From: Sphaerulina vaccinii
Lineage: Eukaryota > Ascomycota > Dothideomycetes > Mycosphaerellales > Mycosphaerellaceae
Length of the DNA stretch: 64,000 nucleotides
Direction of reading: 5' to 3'
Assembly: GCA_022570795.1 (NCBI GenBank)
Contig: JAKUDP010000005.1
Span: 868,001-932,000, forward strand
Under the pieces are notes generated by a model. It was not told where the DNA came from and searched no databases. It was given only the letters and a program-made list of their open reading frames with translations. Position numbers and translations under genes: made by a program. Positions 23,085 to 34,144 of this stretch are shown piece by piece; position 1 is the first letter of the stretch, and every line of letters begins with the position of its first letter.

Positions 23085-24059
23085 ATGTCTGGAAGTGAAG
23101 CCACGCCGGAATTCATGGAATTGCCATTCGACTGGTACATCCTAGTATCGATGCCATTTTCTCAACAGAATGACACATTCCACTGATACGAACGATAGGA
23201 GAACTGGCCAGATGTCTCGACAATCCAATCTCAGAGGCAAACTCACATTGAGCTAGGCATCAAATACGCCGCTTTGAGCCACGAAGGTCGGAGGGTACAA
23301 AATGAGTCATTCATCCATTCTTGGCCATGCCGTGTCCACTGACAGCTCTCTCAGCCATATGTCCTTAAAGCCTACGCCTGGGACAGCAGCGACCGCGGCG
23401 GGCGAGGTGCTGCATTACCACCAATACCTCCGACAGTGCCTCAAGATCTCCTGACGGCTCGCGAGCGAAGATTGAATGATCCCGATGCTGACAAGATGAC
23501 ACCTCTATGGATACGCACCGATTACGCAGCTGGAACTGAGGGTCGATTCCGTGAACTTGTTGATAGTTTCCCTGATGCGATAGCATACATGGCCGAGCTG
23601 TTCAGCGACGCTGGGCGTTACGATCTCGAAGAACACCCTCTACCTTCATTATACGCGTTCTTTCCCGGCTTACTGGAATCGCAACGGAGCGAGTATATCG
23701 ACGAAGACTACTCTTATGACCCAGAGGAAGTTCAAAATGCGCTCTTTTTGACGCAATTCGCCGCCACCGAAGCAGAAGAAGATCGGATCGTGATACCTTA
23801 TGTCAATATATTCCTGGCTGATAAGGAAGCTATGCGAACTGGTTACATTCTTTGAGTTCGTCCTGATCAGTATGGGACGCCTTTGCTGGAGGAGCGTATA
23901 CATCCATCAGCTCTCATGCAGGTTGTGCATCTAGGGATAAAACGTAGTCTACGGGAGTTTAGGGAAGGTATCGCAAAAGGTTGGTATGGGGGCGAGGCTG
24001 ATCCGAACGCTGTTGCTCCGAATGGTCCGCGTTGTTATAGGCCTTGGAATGAGGAGTGA
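23085..24059 (+). CDS. Unrecognised protein, three exons, with an in-frame TGA at 23853-23855
   Basis: I do not recognise this family. Exon 1 (23085-23144) encodes MSGSEATPEF..., exon 2 is 23199-23294 and exon 3 starts at 23355. Introns are 23145-23198 (ends CGATAG) and 23295-23354 (ends CTCTCAG), both phase 0 with CTGAY-type branch sites. The product is acidic and soluble, with aromatic-rich segments such as YVLKAYAWDSSDRGG and no membrane helix. The frame meets TGA after RTGYIL, then stays open for 67 more codons in the same frame with equally protein-like content (YGTPLLEERIHPSALMQVV, AKGWYGG, CYRPWNEE) to a TGA at 24059. So either a 218-residue truncated product or an interrupted protein of about 286 codons is encoded. 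A 69-nt phase-0 intron (donor GTCAAT after IPY, acceptor GATCAG) could also remove the stop, but it would excise coherent coding sequence. Confidence 0.6.
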
Positions 24060-24257
24060 AGTGCCACTGTAGAAGAATCACTTGGTTGGTGTTGGATGCC
24101 CTAGATTGCTTCGTGGAGTGGAGAGGCGCTTCTGCAGCAGAAAGGAAAAAGGGCGACTGCGGATATATGTGGGATCGACGATGCATTCGAAGAGGTTGAG
24201 CTACATAATCGTTCAGCGATGAAAGCTATCCCTTCTTGTTCGGAAGCTTTCCATTCG

Positions 24258-25715
24258 TCAGGAAACCGTCAACGCACTGACAGCACCATTGCTCAACACC
24301 TCGAACGTCAGCCCGGGAAAGTTATGCAGCTTGCTATTATCAATAAAGCTCTCACTTCCCGCTCCCTCGATCAGATCTTGATCACTATCAGGCAAGAAGA
24401 AGCTGCTATCACTGGGTCCAGCACCCCAAGTGCGATTGATGACTTTGCCTCTACCCATTTCTGACTCAGGCCATACGCCTTGAAAAGCTTGCATGAGATC
24501 AGGTTTGATATCATCAAAAAGGTACTCGGAATTGAAGCCTTTGCTTGCTTTGGGCAGATACATCTCCCATCTTAAGCGACGATGGCGGTTGAATGCATAA
24601 GATCCTGGGACATTTCCGTGAATGACGACTTTGAGCACTACGAGGTGAGGACTCATAGACAGGGGCGTTTGGGGATAATCGGCAATTTCTTCTGGAAGCG
24701 AGATTTGATCGTTGTAAGGTCCGACTAATAGGTCCATGCCATGGCTGAAGTAGCACCAGAACGTCTCTCGTATCGCTCGTTCCGCTGCATCGTCTTCTGC
24801 ATCTCCGGAGTCGAAATCGGTATCGTAGGTATCAGTGCCTGTTGACGAGTAACTCGATGGCGGTGTCGGTTGCGGCCTGCCGTTCGTTCTAGATGTGCTC
24901 CGTGGCCGTTGATGTGGTGTTTGCTCTGGCACTGTCTGCGGATCTCGTTTGTGATATGCATCTGGCGGACCCAATTCGGTCAGGAGATCTTGTGGCGTAG
25001 TCTGACCTAGTAGAATGTGGAATGGCAGCGCTGGAGCGCGTCGTATAAGATCAATTCGGCCAGCACCGGTGATTCGAGCCTCTTCAATCTCAGCAGGTAG
25101 CATGTCACGTTGCTGTGAAGTGATGGCGGACATCCGTGGTCCTTCAGGCGTCTTCACAAACAGCATATCCCGCGCTTCAGGCCAGCTGTTGCCCTCGAAG
25201 ACAGCCATGAAAGTCGCCGAAGAAGCATAATGCGAGCCCAGTAGAGACACATGATCTTTGTCGGGTGCCCAAGCCTTATGCTCCAATGGAAACGTGAAAG
25301 CTATCCCTGGCCATGACAACGTGTACGTTCCCACACCCCTCCCTGAACTCGGCTTCAGGTACTCGCCCGGATATGAGGCACCAAAGAGCTGATATATGCG
25401 TTTGAAAGTCGCCGTAGATCCTTCCTTAACCAGCTCGCTGCCCTTGTGCGCCACTCGTGCCTTGTAAAAGTCCATAACTTCAATCAACCGTAGGCGCTGA
25501 TCGCGTCCATCGAAGCGCAGGCGCAGTCCATTCTCGGGAAGAGACACCACCACTGGTGTCTGAAGTGGCGAATGTTGCGAGATGGTCAAGTCGACCTTGG
25601 GATAGTGCTCAGAATCCTCCTTCAGCGTGGTGAGGACTTCATGGAGGGATGAGCCCAGGGCCATGAAGCCCAGGGATTGCCCAGGGTGGACTGAAATCAT
25701 GTCTGCCGCCACCAT
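24258..25715 (-). CDS. UPF0183 family protein (PHAF1/C16orf70-like)
   Basis: This is a single-exon gene for 485 residues. It has the UPF0183 hallmark near the N-terminus (HPGQSLGFMALGSSLHEVL), the LRLRFDGRDQRLRLIEV segment and a PGIAFTFPLE stretch. The middle carries FHILLGQTTPQDLLTELGPPDAYHKRD and, after a disordered Ser/Thr/Asp-rich insert, YFSHGMDLLVGP. All are family landmarks. Human PHAF1 binds phosphoinositides and is linked to phagophore assembly; the fungal role is not established. An alternative start is the second ATG, five codons downstream, which begins directly before the conserved block. The gene is divergent from kinesin-5. Confidence 0.9.
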   Translation of the reverse strand: MVAADMISVHPGQSLGFMALGSSLHEVLTTLKEDSEHYPKVDLTISQHSPLQTPVVVSLPENGLRLRFDGRDQRLRLIEVMDFYKARVAHKGSELVKEGSTATFKRIYQLFGASYPGEYLKPSSGRGVGTYTLSWPGIAFTFPLEHKAWAPDKDHVSLLGSHYASSATFMAVFEGNSWPEARDMLFVKTPEGPRMSAITSQQRDMLPAEIEEARITGAGRIDLIRRAPALPFHILLGQTTPQDLLTELGPPDAYHKRDPQTVPEQTPHQRPRSTSRTNGRPQPTPPSSYSSTGTDTYDTDFDSGDAEDDAAERAIRETFWCYFSHGMDLLVGPYNDQISLPEEIADYPQTPLSMSPHLVVLKVVIHGNVPGSYAFNRHRRLRWEMYLPKASKGFNSEYLFDDIKPDLMQAFQGVWPESEMGRGKVINRTWGAGPSDSSFFLPDSDQDLIEGAGSESFIDNSKLHNFPGLTFEVLSNGAVSALTVS

Positions 25716-26218
25716 ATCGAGAGATCAAGCGTGAAGAGAGTGCGAGTGGACGTCAAGGCGGTTGTATGGCGAAGAGGAGTCGTGAACAAGCGCAGTCATG
25801 ATGCTGCGACCACATGCCTGCTCAGGTCATGTGGATGCCATGGCTGGAGTGGATCGGAGGACGAAGAAGTTGGTGGCGGCCGTCTTTTGTTGTGGTAACC
25901 TCAGCTTGATGAGTCCAGTCTGCAGCTTCAGACCGCGCAGAGGTCGTTCTGTACTGCTTGTAGTGTCTGTGGTCAGAGATGCTGGTCGGGTGAGAGAGTG
26001 AGTTGGTCGAGAGAGCAGAGAGAGTGACGCAGGGCGATCGACGCGATACGCGATACTGTAACGGGAAGCTCAAGCACAGACCGCTACTTGATGCGGTTAG
26101 TCATTGTTTACAGCGCCAAACACTCGGCTTGACGACCAGGATCAAGCCTCTGTCGGACGGTCACACAAAACTTGATATTCAACGCGCATACAGTACACTT
26201 ACACGTACATGCACAACA
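25716..26218. promoter_or_regulatory. Divergent promoter region of the UPF0183 gene and kinesin-5
   Basis: A 503-bp spacer lies between opposed start codons. The kinesin frame stays open upstream to 26003 but has no ATG there, so this part is taken as leader. No specific binding site is recognised. Confidence 0.5.
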
Positions 26219-29200
26219 ATGGCATCTTTTGGGCCTGGACGAGGCTCCAGCCAGACGCGCAAAGTGCCCACCATGCGACCAGGACTGGGACTGGGAGGGA
26301 GACCAGGCGTCAACAGAGCCGCAACGGCCACGCCTGTTATGACTGGCCGTGTATCACCAGCCGACAGTATCGCTTCGTCGCGGAATAGGACTCCCAAACG
26401 GAAAGCCCCTGCTGGACTGGAAAATGATGCTGCGGAGGAGACCAACATCAATGTGGTGGTGCGGTGTCGAGGGCGGAATGACAGGGAGGTCAAAGAGAAC
26501 AGCGGCGTGGTGGTGTCTACCGATGGCATCAAGGGAAAGAAGGTGGAGCTGTCAATGGGACCGAATGCGCTGAGCAACAAGGCATATCAATTCGACAAAG
26601 TCTTCTCCCCAGCATCAGACCAAGGGATGGTGTTTGAGGAAGTCGTGGCGCCAATTCTGGACGAAGTTCTCAATGGCTTCAACTGCACAATCTTCGCCTA
26701 CGGGCAGACGGGCACCGGCAAGACATATACCATGTCTGGAGATATCAGCGATACTCTTCCTATTCCAGAAGCAGCGGGCATCATTCCTCGAGTACTGCAT
26801 ACTCTATTTGCCAAACTTGGCGAAGACGAAGCCGAGAAGATCGAGCACAGTGTCAAATGTTCATTCATCGAACTCTACAATGAAGAACTACGCGACTTAC
26901 TTGCCGCTGACGATCATACAAAATTGAAGATCTTCGATGAGGCCAACAAGAATGGCAGGACAACGACCATGGTGCAAGGAATGGAGGAGAGCCACATCAA
27001 AACCGCATCGAAGGGGATCAAGCTGCTGCGAGATGGTAGCCACAAGAGGCAAGTGGCTGCCACTAAGTGCAACGACCTATCTTCACGTTCACATACAGTC
27101 TTTACAATAACTGTATACCAGAAACGTACATCAGACGCGGGCGAGGACTTCGTGTCAGCTGGAAAGCTGAACCTGGTGGACTTGGCTGGGTCTGAAAACA
27201 TTCAGCGTTCTGGAGCAGAGAACAAGCGCGCTGCTGAAGCAGGCCTGATCAACAAATCGTTGCTCACACTTGGACGTGTCATCAACGCACTAGTCGACAA
27301 AAGCAGCCATATCCCATATCGAGAGTCGAAGCTCACCAGACTGCTGCAAGACTCGCTCGGCGGCAGGACGAAAACGTGCATCATCGCAACTCTTTCTCCA
27401 GCGAAGAGCAATCTTGAGGAGACGATCAGCACACTCGACTACGCCTTTCGTGCAAAGAACATTCGCAACAAGCCACAAGTCAATCAGATGGTATCAAAGA
27501 AGACATTGCTTAGAGAATTCACTTCCGAGATCGAGAAGCTCAAGTCAGAGCTCATTGCAACGAGGCAGCGAAATGGTGTATACCTGACAGCGGAAGCGTA
27601 CGAAGATATCACAACAGAGTCTGAGTCGCGAAGGATATTGAGCGAAGAACAGCGAGACAAGATTGAGACTATGGAGGTCAATCTGCGCAACAAAGTCAAT
27701 GAGCTGTTTCTGCTGACAAGCAATTTCCAAGTGATGAAGAAGGGGAACGAGGAGACAAAGGCGGTACTCGAACGCACTAAGGGAGTGCTCGCCAAGACTG
27801 AGCTGGTACTAGAACATACAAAGTCTGTCCTGGCCGAGGAGGAACTTCTACGAAAAGCTCACGAAGAGACTGAAGAGAAGCTGGCTGAAGTCGGTGGCGA
27901 TCTCCTGGGTACACTCGAGACTACCACGAACCATGTCGATAAGCTACATTCGAAACTACGGAGACGATCAGATCTCCAGGATGTGAACCGGATGAGATGG
28001 GCAGACTCCCAGGGACAAGTCGCGAATGCTACAATGAGCGTAGAAGACCGGATCGAAGCCTTGCGCGCGCAGCAGGAGAGCTTGCTTGTATCGCTGTCTG
28101 GCCGAATGCAGGCATTTGTCGCCGACGAGATGCAAGAACTGCGATCGTCGCAAGATTTCCTGCAGCAGAAAGCTGCCGCGTTTGAGGCGTCTCAGATCGA
28201 GGTCAATGCACAGACGAGCAAGTCGCGAGACGACATGAACGAGGTGCTTCAAGAGATTGGCACACTTCGCGAGGATGTCAAGCAAAAGGTTGGCGCTGGC
28301 TTGAACGACCTCTCAACTGCTGCACAGCGCATCAGCGAAGGCATTGCTACAGAGCTTGATGCCTTCCATGGGCAGTTGCAGGACGCATATGTCACACTTG
28401 GTCGCGACTTCAAGACACTCTTCGAAGATCTGATTCGCCGCATGAACGAACAACAGGCAGAAGCTCAGCGTCTCCGCCAGGAGATTACGGAAGCGAATGC
28501 AGGATACGTCGAAGCCAGTCAAGCGTCACAGGACCATCTACGACAAGCTGTAGAGAAAGAGCGCGAAATTGCGGCAAGGGAGCGTGAAGCCCTTTTGGTG
28601 CAGATTGGGTCACTTGTCAGCAACTCCGCCGCAGCACAGGAAGCACGTATGGCGGGATATCTTGAGAGCGCCAACAAGCGCATCAAGACATCTGCTGACG
28701 AGTATGCCATCTCACAACAGGCTTATGGAAGTGGCATGGATGCATGGAGTACGAATGGACAGGGACTTATAGACTCGTCTATTCAGGCCAGAGAGACGAT
28801 TAAGACGAAGCTCAAGGCCGACTGGACGAATGCCAACGAGAACACTATCAAGATTACCGAAACGACCAAAGCAGTACATGGCGAGACCGTGCGCATCGTC
28901 AATGGCCAGATGGCTCAGATGGACAACCAGCTCGTTGCTTTGGACGAGATTGTTTCTCGGGTCCGCTCGCAGAACGAAGAGCATCACGATGCTCACACTA
29001 CCAGTCTTGGCCAGCTTGCCAGCAATGTTCAGGACAGCTATCGTAACATTGGCGAGCATTTTGAGACTTCGTATAGTCGTACACAAGCTCTGGACGTCGA
29101 TATGCAAGATCGTGCAGAAGTCCTCGTGCAGACATTGCCCACGCTGGCTGAAGATGGCGAGATTCGACAATCTCTTCGCAGTCTCCGCGAGGAGAATGGT

Positions 29201-29875
29201 TCTGCTTCAATTGCCGAATACTCAATCACAGGCGAGACTCCTGCACGAGTGCAATACACCTACCCGACAGTCTTACCTCGCACAGAGAACCACGAGACTC
29301 TCCTCAATCGCATGCGAGGTATCGCACCACGAGATCCCATGACTTCGCCGCGCAAGACGCCTAAGAAGCGTTTGTCGCCATCGAAGTCAAGGAATAGTCC
29401 TTCGAAGAGCAGTCCAAGCAAGCCTCAAACAAGCCCCACGAAGACGACGAATGTCTTCACTGACACTCCTCCAACCTTAACATTCTCGGCTGCAGCGCCT
29501 GCATCAGCGCCAACCTCAAGACCGCAGACTGCAAGTTCGCTGAGTAGTCTGGGAAGTCTGAGGGAACTTGACGCTAACGTGGCCTCTAACATAGGCTCGG
29601 GTGCAGCAACTTTCACCATTAGCGAAGAGAGTGCTGAGGAGGGAGTCATCATCGCTACATGCAAGGTTCCTGAACCGAAGTTGAGAAGATATCAGACTGA
29701 CAGTGTTGTATCGCAGAGCCATGGAGAGAGCAAGTTGCCAACGAAACGTAGTACACGGATGACTGTTGCAGGAGGAGCAGGACTTCTTGGTGCTGAGATG
29801 GAGAAGGAGAATGTCAACTTGAGCGCTAGTGTTGGTGCCGGTGGCAGGAGATTGAGAAGTAGAGGGAGTGATTGA
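26219..29875 (+). CDS. Kinesin-5 mitotic motor (BimC/Cut7/Eg5 type)
   Basis: This is an intronless gene for 1218 residues. Kinesin-5 forms bipolar tetramers that slide antiparallel spindle microtubules apart. The N-terminal extension is basic and Ser/Pro-rich. The motor domain (about residues 76-430) contains NINVVVRCRGRN, the P-loop GQTGTGKT at 162-169, NDLSSRSHTVF and LVDLAGSENIQRSGA. The next region is a long coiled coil. The C-terminal tail is rich in SPSK/SPTK motifs around PRKTPKKRLSPSK, where the Cdk-regulated BimC box normally lies. A short positively charged end follows. The ATG at 26219 is the first ATG in a frame that is open earlier. Domain order and size fit the BimC family well. 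Confidence 0.95.
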   Translation: MASFGPGRGSSQTRKVPTMRPGLGLGGRPGVNRAATATPVMTGRVSPADSIASSRNRTPKRKAPAGLENDAAEETNINVVVRCRGRNDREVKENSGVVVSTDGIKGKKVELSMGPNALSNKAYQFDKVFSPASDQGMVFEEVVAPILDEVLNGFNCTIFAYGQTGTGKTYTMSGDISDTLPIPEAAGIIPRVLHTLFAKLGEDEAEKIEHSVKCSFIELYNEELRDLLAADDHTKLKIFDEANKNGRTTTMVQGMEESHIKTASKGIKLLRDGSHKRQVAATKCNDLSSRSHTVFTITVYQKRTSDAGEDFVSAGKLNLVDLAGSENIQRSGAENKRAAEAGLINKSLLTLGRVINALVDKSSHIPYRESKLTRLLQDSLGGRTKTCIIATLSPAKSNLEETISTLDYAFRAKNIRNKPQVNQMVSKKTLLREFTSEIEKLKSELIATRQRNGVYLTAEAYEDITTESESRRILSEEQRDKIETMEVNLRNKVNELFLLTSNFQVMKKGNEETKAVLERTKGVLAKTELVLEHTKSVLAEEELLRKAHEETEEKLAEVGGDLLGTLETTTNHVDKLHSKLRRRSDLQDVNRMRWADSQGQVANATMSVEDRIEALRAQQESLLVSLSGRMQAFVADEMQELRSSQDFLQQKAAAFEASQIEVNAQTSKSRDDMNEVLQEIGTLREDVKQKVGAGLNDLSTAAQRISEGIATELDAFHGQLQDAYVTLGRDFKTLFEDLIRRMNEQQAEAQRLRQEITEANAGYVEASQASQDHLRQAVEKEREIAAREREALLVQIGSLVSNSAAAQEARMAGYLESANKRIKTSADEYAISQQAYGSGMDAWSTNGQGLIDSSIQARETIKTKLKADWTNANENTIKITETTKAVHGETVRIVNGQMAQMDNQLVALDEIVSRVRSQNEEHHDAHTTSLGQLASNVQDSYRNIGEHFETSYSRTQALDVDMQDRAEVLVQTLPTLAEDGEIRQSLRSLREENGSASIAEYSITGETPARVQYTYPTVLPRTENHETLLNRMRGIAPRDPMTSPRKTPKKRLSPSKSRNSPSKSSPSKPQTSPTKTTNVFTDTPPTLTFSAAAPASAPTSRPQTASSLSSLGSLRELDANVASNIGSGAATFTISEESAEEGVIIATCKVPEPKLRRYQTDSVVSQSHGESKLPTKRSTRMTVAGGAGLLGAEMEKENVNLSASVGAGGRRLRSRGSD

Positions 29876-30204
29876 TGGTAGAGAAAGGTGTACAGCTGAG
29901 ATGGCCATGTCATTGCTTGAATACCTGTAGGTAGACAAGATAGTTGTGTTCTAGCTCAAGACAAGCTTCATCAAGACTGAGTCTGTACTATGGTATTCTT
30001 ATCACACTCCAGTGTTCGTTGAGTCCCAACATGAATTGATCTCCTGAACGCCTTGTCCTGCAGCGCTTGGCTCGCACCGCACTACCCAGCACAATCCGAA
30101 TCTGCTAAGCTCTCTTCCAGAAGAATGGATGCCTTCCACTCGCACCGCCCATGTAACTCCAATATCCTGTATGACAATGCATTCGTTCCAAAGAGCACTG
30201 AAAC
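29876..30204. other. Convergent 3' intergenic region
   Basis: The kinesin-5 gene and the minus-strand hypothetical gene end toward each other here. Nothing else is seen. Confidence 0.5.
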
Positions 30205-30960
30205 TCAATCATAAGGACTAATCAACCTCGTCTCGAAATGTCCACTAGGCACAGGTGCAGGTACAGGTCTCTCAGCAGTAACACTGTTATACCCTTTGTT
30301 GCTGGACACTACACTCGCTGGCGCCCAGCGATGATGTTCGCCTCTTGTCCTCGTGCGTCCTCTTCTTTCCTCTCGAGGAGGCATTGGTACATATCTGGTT
30401 CTCGATGAAGTCGAAACTTGTGAGATTGAGTCTGAGGGGCCTACATCATCGTAGTACTGTTGCTGCTGAGTGCTAGGGTGTCGAATCATGGCCCATTCAT
30501 CTGCTTGTTTGTTCTGTCGGCTTGTTCTGCTATAAGTGCTTTGAGGTGATGATGCGGCTTGGTATCGTACTTGTGAAGGAGTGGGAGCAGGAGCAGGATA
30601 TGTGAGTACTCTCCTCCCATTTCCACTTCCGCCAGGTCTTGCGGTTCGGGAAGAAGAAGCTACTGATGAACCTGAACCAGCATATTGTGTTCGACCATCT
30701 CGTAGCATAGCAGGATATTGCCCATCGTCGTAATCGTCGTCTAGAATCTCAATCATAGGTCCTTGTGAGTCTGCGATAGGTGTGTCGGGCAAGGGCTGTT
30801 GCAACTGCCTGCCAAGATCCATAGAAGCCATTTCTTCGAGTAGTGGGTCGATTCTCATATCTTCTGGCGGAGGACGCCAGAAAGCTGTACTGCAAGAGTA
30901 GCTGTAGTGGGAGTTATCTGGAAGGTAGCCTGATCGTTGGAAAGATGTTGTTTGGAACAT
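30205..30960 (-). CDS. Hypothetical disordered protein
   Basis: This is a single frame of 251 codons from an ATG at 30960. I recognise no family. The product is low in hydrophobic residues and rich in Ser, Arg, Pro, Tyr and Gln. It has an acidic patch (EILDDDYDDGQ), a QQQQYY run and several RTR/RGRT motifs near the C-terminus, and it ends in FETRLISPYD. No signal peptide or membrane segment is seen. The composition predicts an intrinsically disordered, possibly regulatory or scaffold protein. The long frame and ordered placement between genes favour a real gene. Confidence 0.6.
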   Translation of the reverse strand: MFQTTSFQRSGYLPDNSHYSYSCSTAFWRPPPEDMRIDPLLEEMASMDLGRQLQQPLPDTPIADSQGPMIEILDDDYDDGQYPAMLRDGRTQYAGSGSSVASSSRTARPGGSGNGRRVLTYPAPAPTPSQVRYQAASSPQSTYSRTSRQNKQADEWAMIRHPSTQQQQYYDDVGPSDSISQVSTSSRTRYVPMPPREERRGRTRTRGEHHRWAPASVVSSNKGYNSVTAERPVPAPVPSGHFETRLISPYD

Positions 30961-31830
30961 GGTGGGCTAATGTAGATGTCGTTCTGTGATGTCTGATAGT
31001 ATGTCAATAGGTCCTTCGAGTGACTTGACTTGACTTGAGCAAGACACGAACAGACAACAGCTATGTTTGCTGTCCATTAGCTATATTATACCTCCTATGC
31101 AAGTTCCCGTGGGAAAGGCAATGCAATGCTGGTAGGTCGCACTGGGCGTCAACAGAGGAGGAGGCGATCATGATCACATCTGTAAAGGTGCATAGCACAC
31201 AGCAGGGAAGCAGTAGCTTGAGCCTTGTCGATCCAATGGTCTTGGGAGGGGCTACCAATCGAGGACTTTGCGCAAGCGCCAGAAGCGAAGCGAAGAGGCC
31301 GAGTTGAGTGATAGCGGCTTCTCACGTGCTCAGCTAGATGGTGGTGGGTGTGTTAGCTTTTCAGGCAATGTGGTTCGCTTCCTGCCACGAGAAGGACAAG
31401 GCAAACCATGCTATCGAGAGCAACGGCATTCAAGTTGTGGTGACTGGTGCGGCCTCTCATGAGCAGTGAGCAGTTGTGAGCTAGCGCCATGAAACGCGGA
31501 AGGATTCGTTGCCTGGCTGCATATGCAGTGTATATGCATACGCCATACGCCCCAGTGCCAAGAGCCTGGAGCTTCTGAGAGCTGTCTGATTGAGCTGTAC
31601 ATTGTCCACAATGAGGTAGAAGAAAAATACAATTACAGTAGATTTGTGGCCACATGCTGCTGTGGTTATCTCTGATCCGAAGTGTTTGGCGCGCTGGCAC
31701 GACGAACTGTTCAGCGGCAAACTGTACGCCGCCGAAGCCATACCACGAGCCCGCTCCGATCTGATCGATGCAGTTGCACTATGGCCAGCCCTGCGTACTG
31801 CAGTGGCACTGATTCGATCCCTCCGTTGCA
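30961..31830. other. Intergenic region downstream of ERG9
   Basis: This holds the upstream region of the minus-strand hypothetical gene and the 3' flank of ERG9. Frames here are short and without motifs. The genomic ERG9 frame runs on to 31481 only because the spliced stop is not used when the intron is ignored. Confidence 0.5.
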
Positions 31831-33370
31831 CTACAATTCGGTATGGCTCAGGTCTGGAACGCCCTCGTACTTGCTCGAGACACTTGCAATTGCTTCTTGT
31901 CCCTTCGGTGGGAAGATGTTGCCATCTTTTAGAGCCTTGAATGCCAGATCGAATCGGGCACCAAAGAACCATGCAGCACCAATCTGTGAGTAAATTCAGC
32001 AAGGATGTCGAGTTCCGCGTGCTGATATTATCACTTACCATGCAGACGCTCACGAAACTCAAAGTAGCAATAACCGCCAGCACAAGGTAAAAGACATCCT
32101 TCTTCGCCTCAGCCTCCTCTTGCTTCCTCCTCGCCTCTTCTGCCGAGTCAACAGCCACTGTCTGTGTCGATCCGGGAATGCCACCAGCTGGCAAAGTTCT
32201 AGCCGTTTGAGTTGGGAAGATGGTCTCGATGAACTTCTCGATCTTTCCGCAAGCTATGCTGATCTCAAGGAAGTTTGGATCGCTTGGATTGTTCTTCCTG
32301 TGGATCTTCCTTGCAAATCTTCTGAAGATCTCGCAGACCAGTTGCAAGTTCTGTGTGCTCTCCATCATAAGTTGACATGCGCTACCCTTTGTGATCTTGA
32401 TGTTCTTGTCAAAGACTGCCGGATTCTGGAATACAAGCTCTAACGTTGCAATTGCCATGGCTTGAGGTATCGCGACGAAGTTGAAGACACTTTGCTCCTT
32501 GACGCCTGCCATGTAGAACAGACATTCATCTGCTCTTTGCAATGCGAGCAAGACCATTTCACTGCTGCAGTTGAGAGCCTTCTCTCTATTTTGAGGTTCG
32601 AAGAGATCGGAGAACTTGTCTACATGCTTCGACCAGACTTCCTTGGGCCAGAAGTATCTCTTATCCTCGTGATCTTCCCGAATGTCGCGAATGATGTTGG
32701 TCTGTTGCAGGAACTGTCCCATGCTCTCCATCAACTCTGGTCTCTGCAGAAGTGCTGGGTTCGCTAGCTTGGCTTCCACGAATAGCCTCGTCAGACCTTC
32801 TCCTACGAGCCCAGCAACGTAGTGGCAGTATAGCTCGTAGTCCTTGATAGTCTGCACTCCATTCGCATTGTGGTCTGCGTTCTTCGCATAGTCGGCCATG
32901 CCGTTGCCCATCTTTTTCGTGATGTCCTTGATAATGAGCTTGTACGCTTCCTTCTGCATGTTGAACTCCTTGGCCACCACATCGAAGTGTACGAGTAATT
33001 CTCTGTCCTTCTCATCCGGTCCGTTCTCGTGGAAAGTCCAGGCTTCGTCCTCAACGAACTCGTCGAATTTGCGCAGCAGAGGCTCCTTCTTCTCGATCGG
33101 GATTGTCATATCATCTTCGATAGTATCCAGTCCGCGCAAGATCAGGTAGAACAGACATACGGGCATTAGTAGCTCAGGATGAAGCTCCTGGATAACAGCC
33201 GCAAAGGATCTCGAGGTCAACTTCAGGAAGCGGAAGCATTCTTTCTGGTTCGGCGTCTCTTTCGACTCGTCGCGCTCGTGGACCGGATTATGCCATGTCT
33301 TCCATTGGATGATAGCGCGCAGTTCGGAAAGGTGAAACAGGTAGTATGCGACTGAGCTGGCGGAAGGCAT
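31831..33370 (-). CDS. ERG9: Squalene synthase (farnesyl-diphosphate farnesyltransferase)
   Basis: This enzyme condenses two farnesyl diphosphates to squalene with NADPH, the first committed step of ergosterol synthesis, at the ER membrane. The two aspartate motifs that bind Mg-diphosphate are LDTIEDDMT (about 81-89) and RDIREDHED (about 228-236). YCHYVAGLVGEGL and the NADPH-binding region around QAMAIATLELVFQN are also present. A C-terminal hydrophobic anchor starts at DVFYLVLAVIATLSF. One 55-nt intron (31984-32038, GTAAGT...CTCACAG) interrupts the anchor. The second exon adds IGAAWFFGARFDLAFKALK and ends at a TAG (31831-31833), giving 494 residues. Upstream (33560-33580) lies TCGTATC, reminiscent of sterol-response elements, but the match is weak. 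Confidence 0.96.
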
Positions 33371-34046
33371 CGTGAGCGGGAGAGTGTCTCGAGGACAAGC
33401 TGTTTGCAGATGGTGAGGAGTTGGTGGTATTGGTGATGCCGAAGATGGTGCGCTGACAGTCTGCTATATGACCATTGGTTCTCTGCTACACACGTCAGTG
33501 TTCAAGGAGCGAAAGTGGTATGTCAATGGAGTGTGTGTGAAACCCTGACTGAGTGAGTGTGGAGATAAATCGTATCACTTTCTTGGACCTGGGGAAGCTT
33601 CAATGCTCAGACGTCGCCAATCAACGGCATTTCAATGTCATATCTGCCATCTGGTAGATAACACAAAGGATCAGAGTCGTACGATAAGCTGTGAATGCTA
33701 CGGCCGATATGCATGAATGAGACCATCCTGCTGTTGTTGTACAATGCTCGACGACACAGATCGCGTAGCTGGGGAAGACATCAGATCTTATCAGGCTGAA
33801 GCCAGACTGCAGAAGGAGCAGAAAAGAGGAGAAGAGTTGCTGTACAAGTCATTATTGTTTATACAGGGATGAAGTGGAATCAGTCATCTGGTAGTCGTAC
33901 ATGTTCAACGCGCCTAGCATCGCCAGCAGGTTCCAGACAACTCCTTCGCCCCAATTGCAATCATGCCCAAACAAGTCGCGATGGGCGCTAGCAATTGATG
34001 CTGCGCTCCTGGGGTATCTCAAAAAGTGTCTTCGTATAATCGTTCT
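33371..34046. other. Intergenic region upstream of ERG9 / downstream of APC11
   Basis: The ERG9 promoter must lie at the left side. On the minus strand, a 65-codon segment (34046 down to a TAA at 33852) stays open in the same frame as APC11; see findings. No gene is called. Confidence 0.45.
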
Positions 34047-34144
34047 TCATGATTCGTCCATCTCATCAATCGTCCTGTGCAGTATTAGTGAAGTCAAGTT
34101 TCATGAGGTCGTGCACTCACTCATTTCCAAGTTGGAAACGTGAA

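Noticed and set aside
23784..23870. A 69-nt in-phase intron removing the TGA at 23853
   Set aside because: The donor GTCAAT is weak and the excised sequence is coherent, protein-like coding sequence. It is kept only as an alternative.
26003..26218. N-terminal extension of kinesin-5 upstream of 26219
   Set aside because: The open frame has no ATG before 26219, and the upstream translation has no kinesin-5 character.
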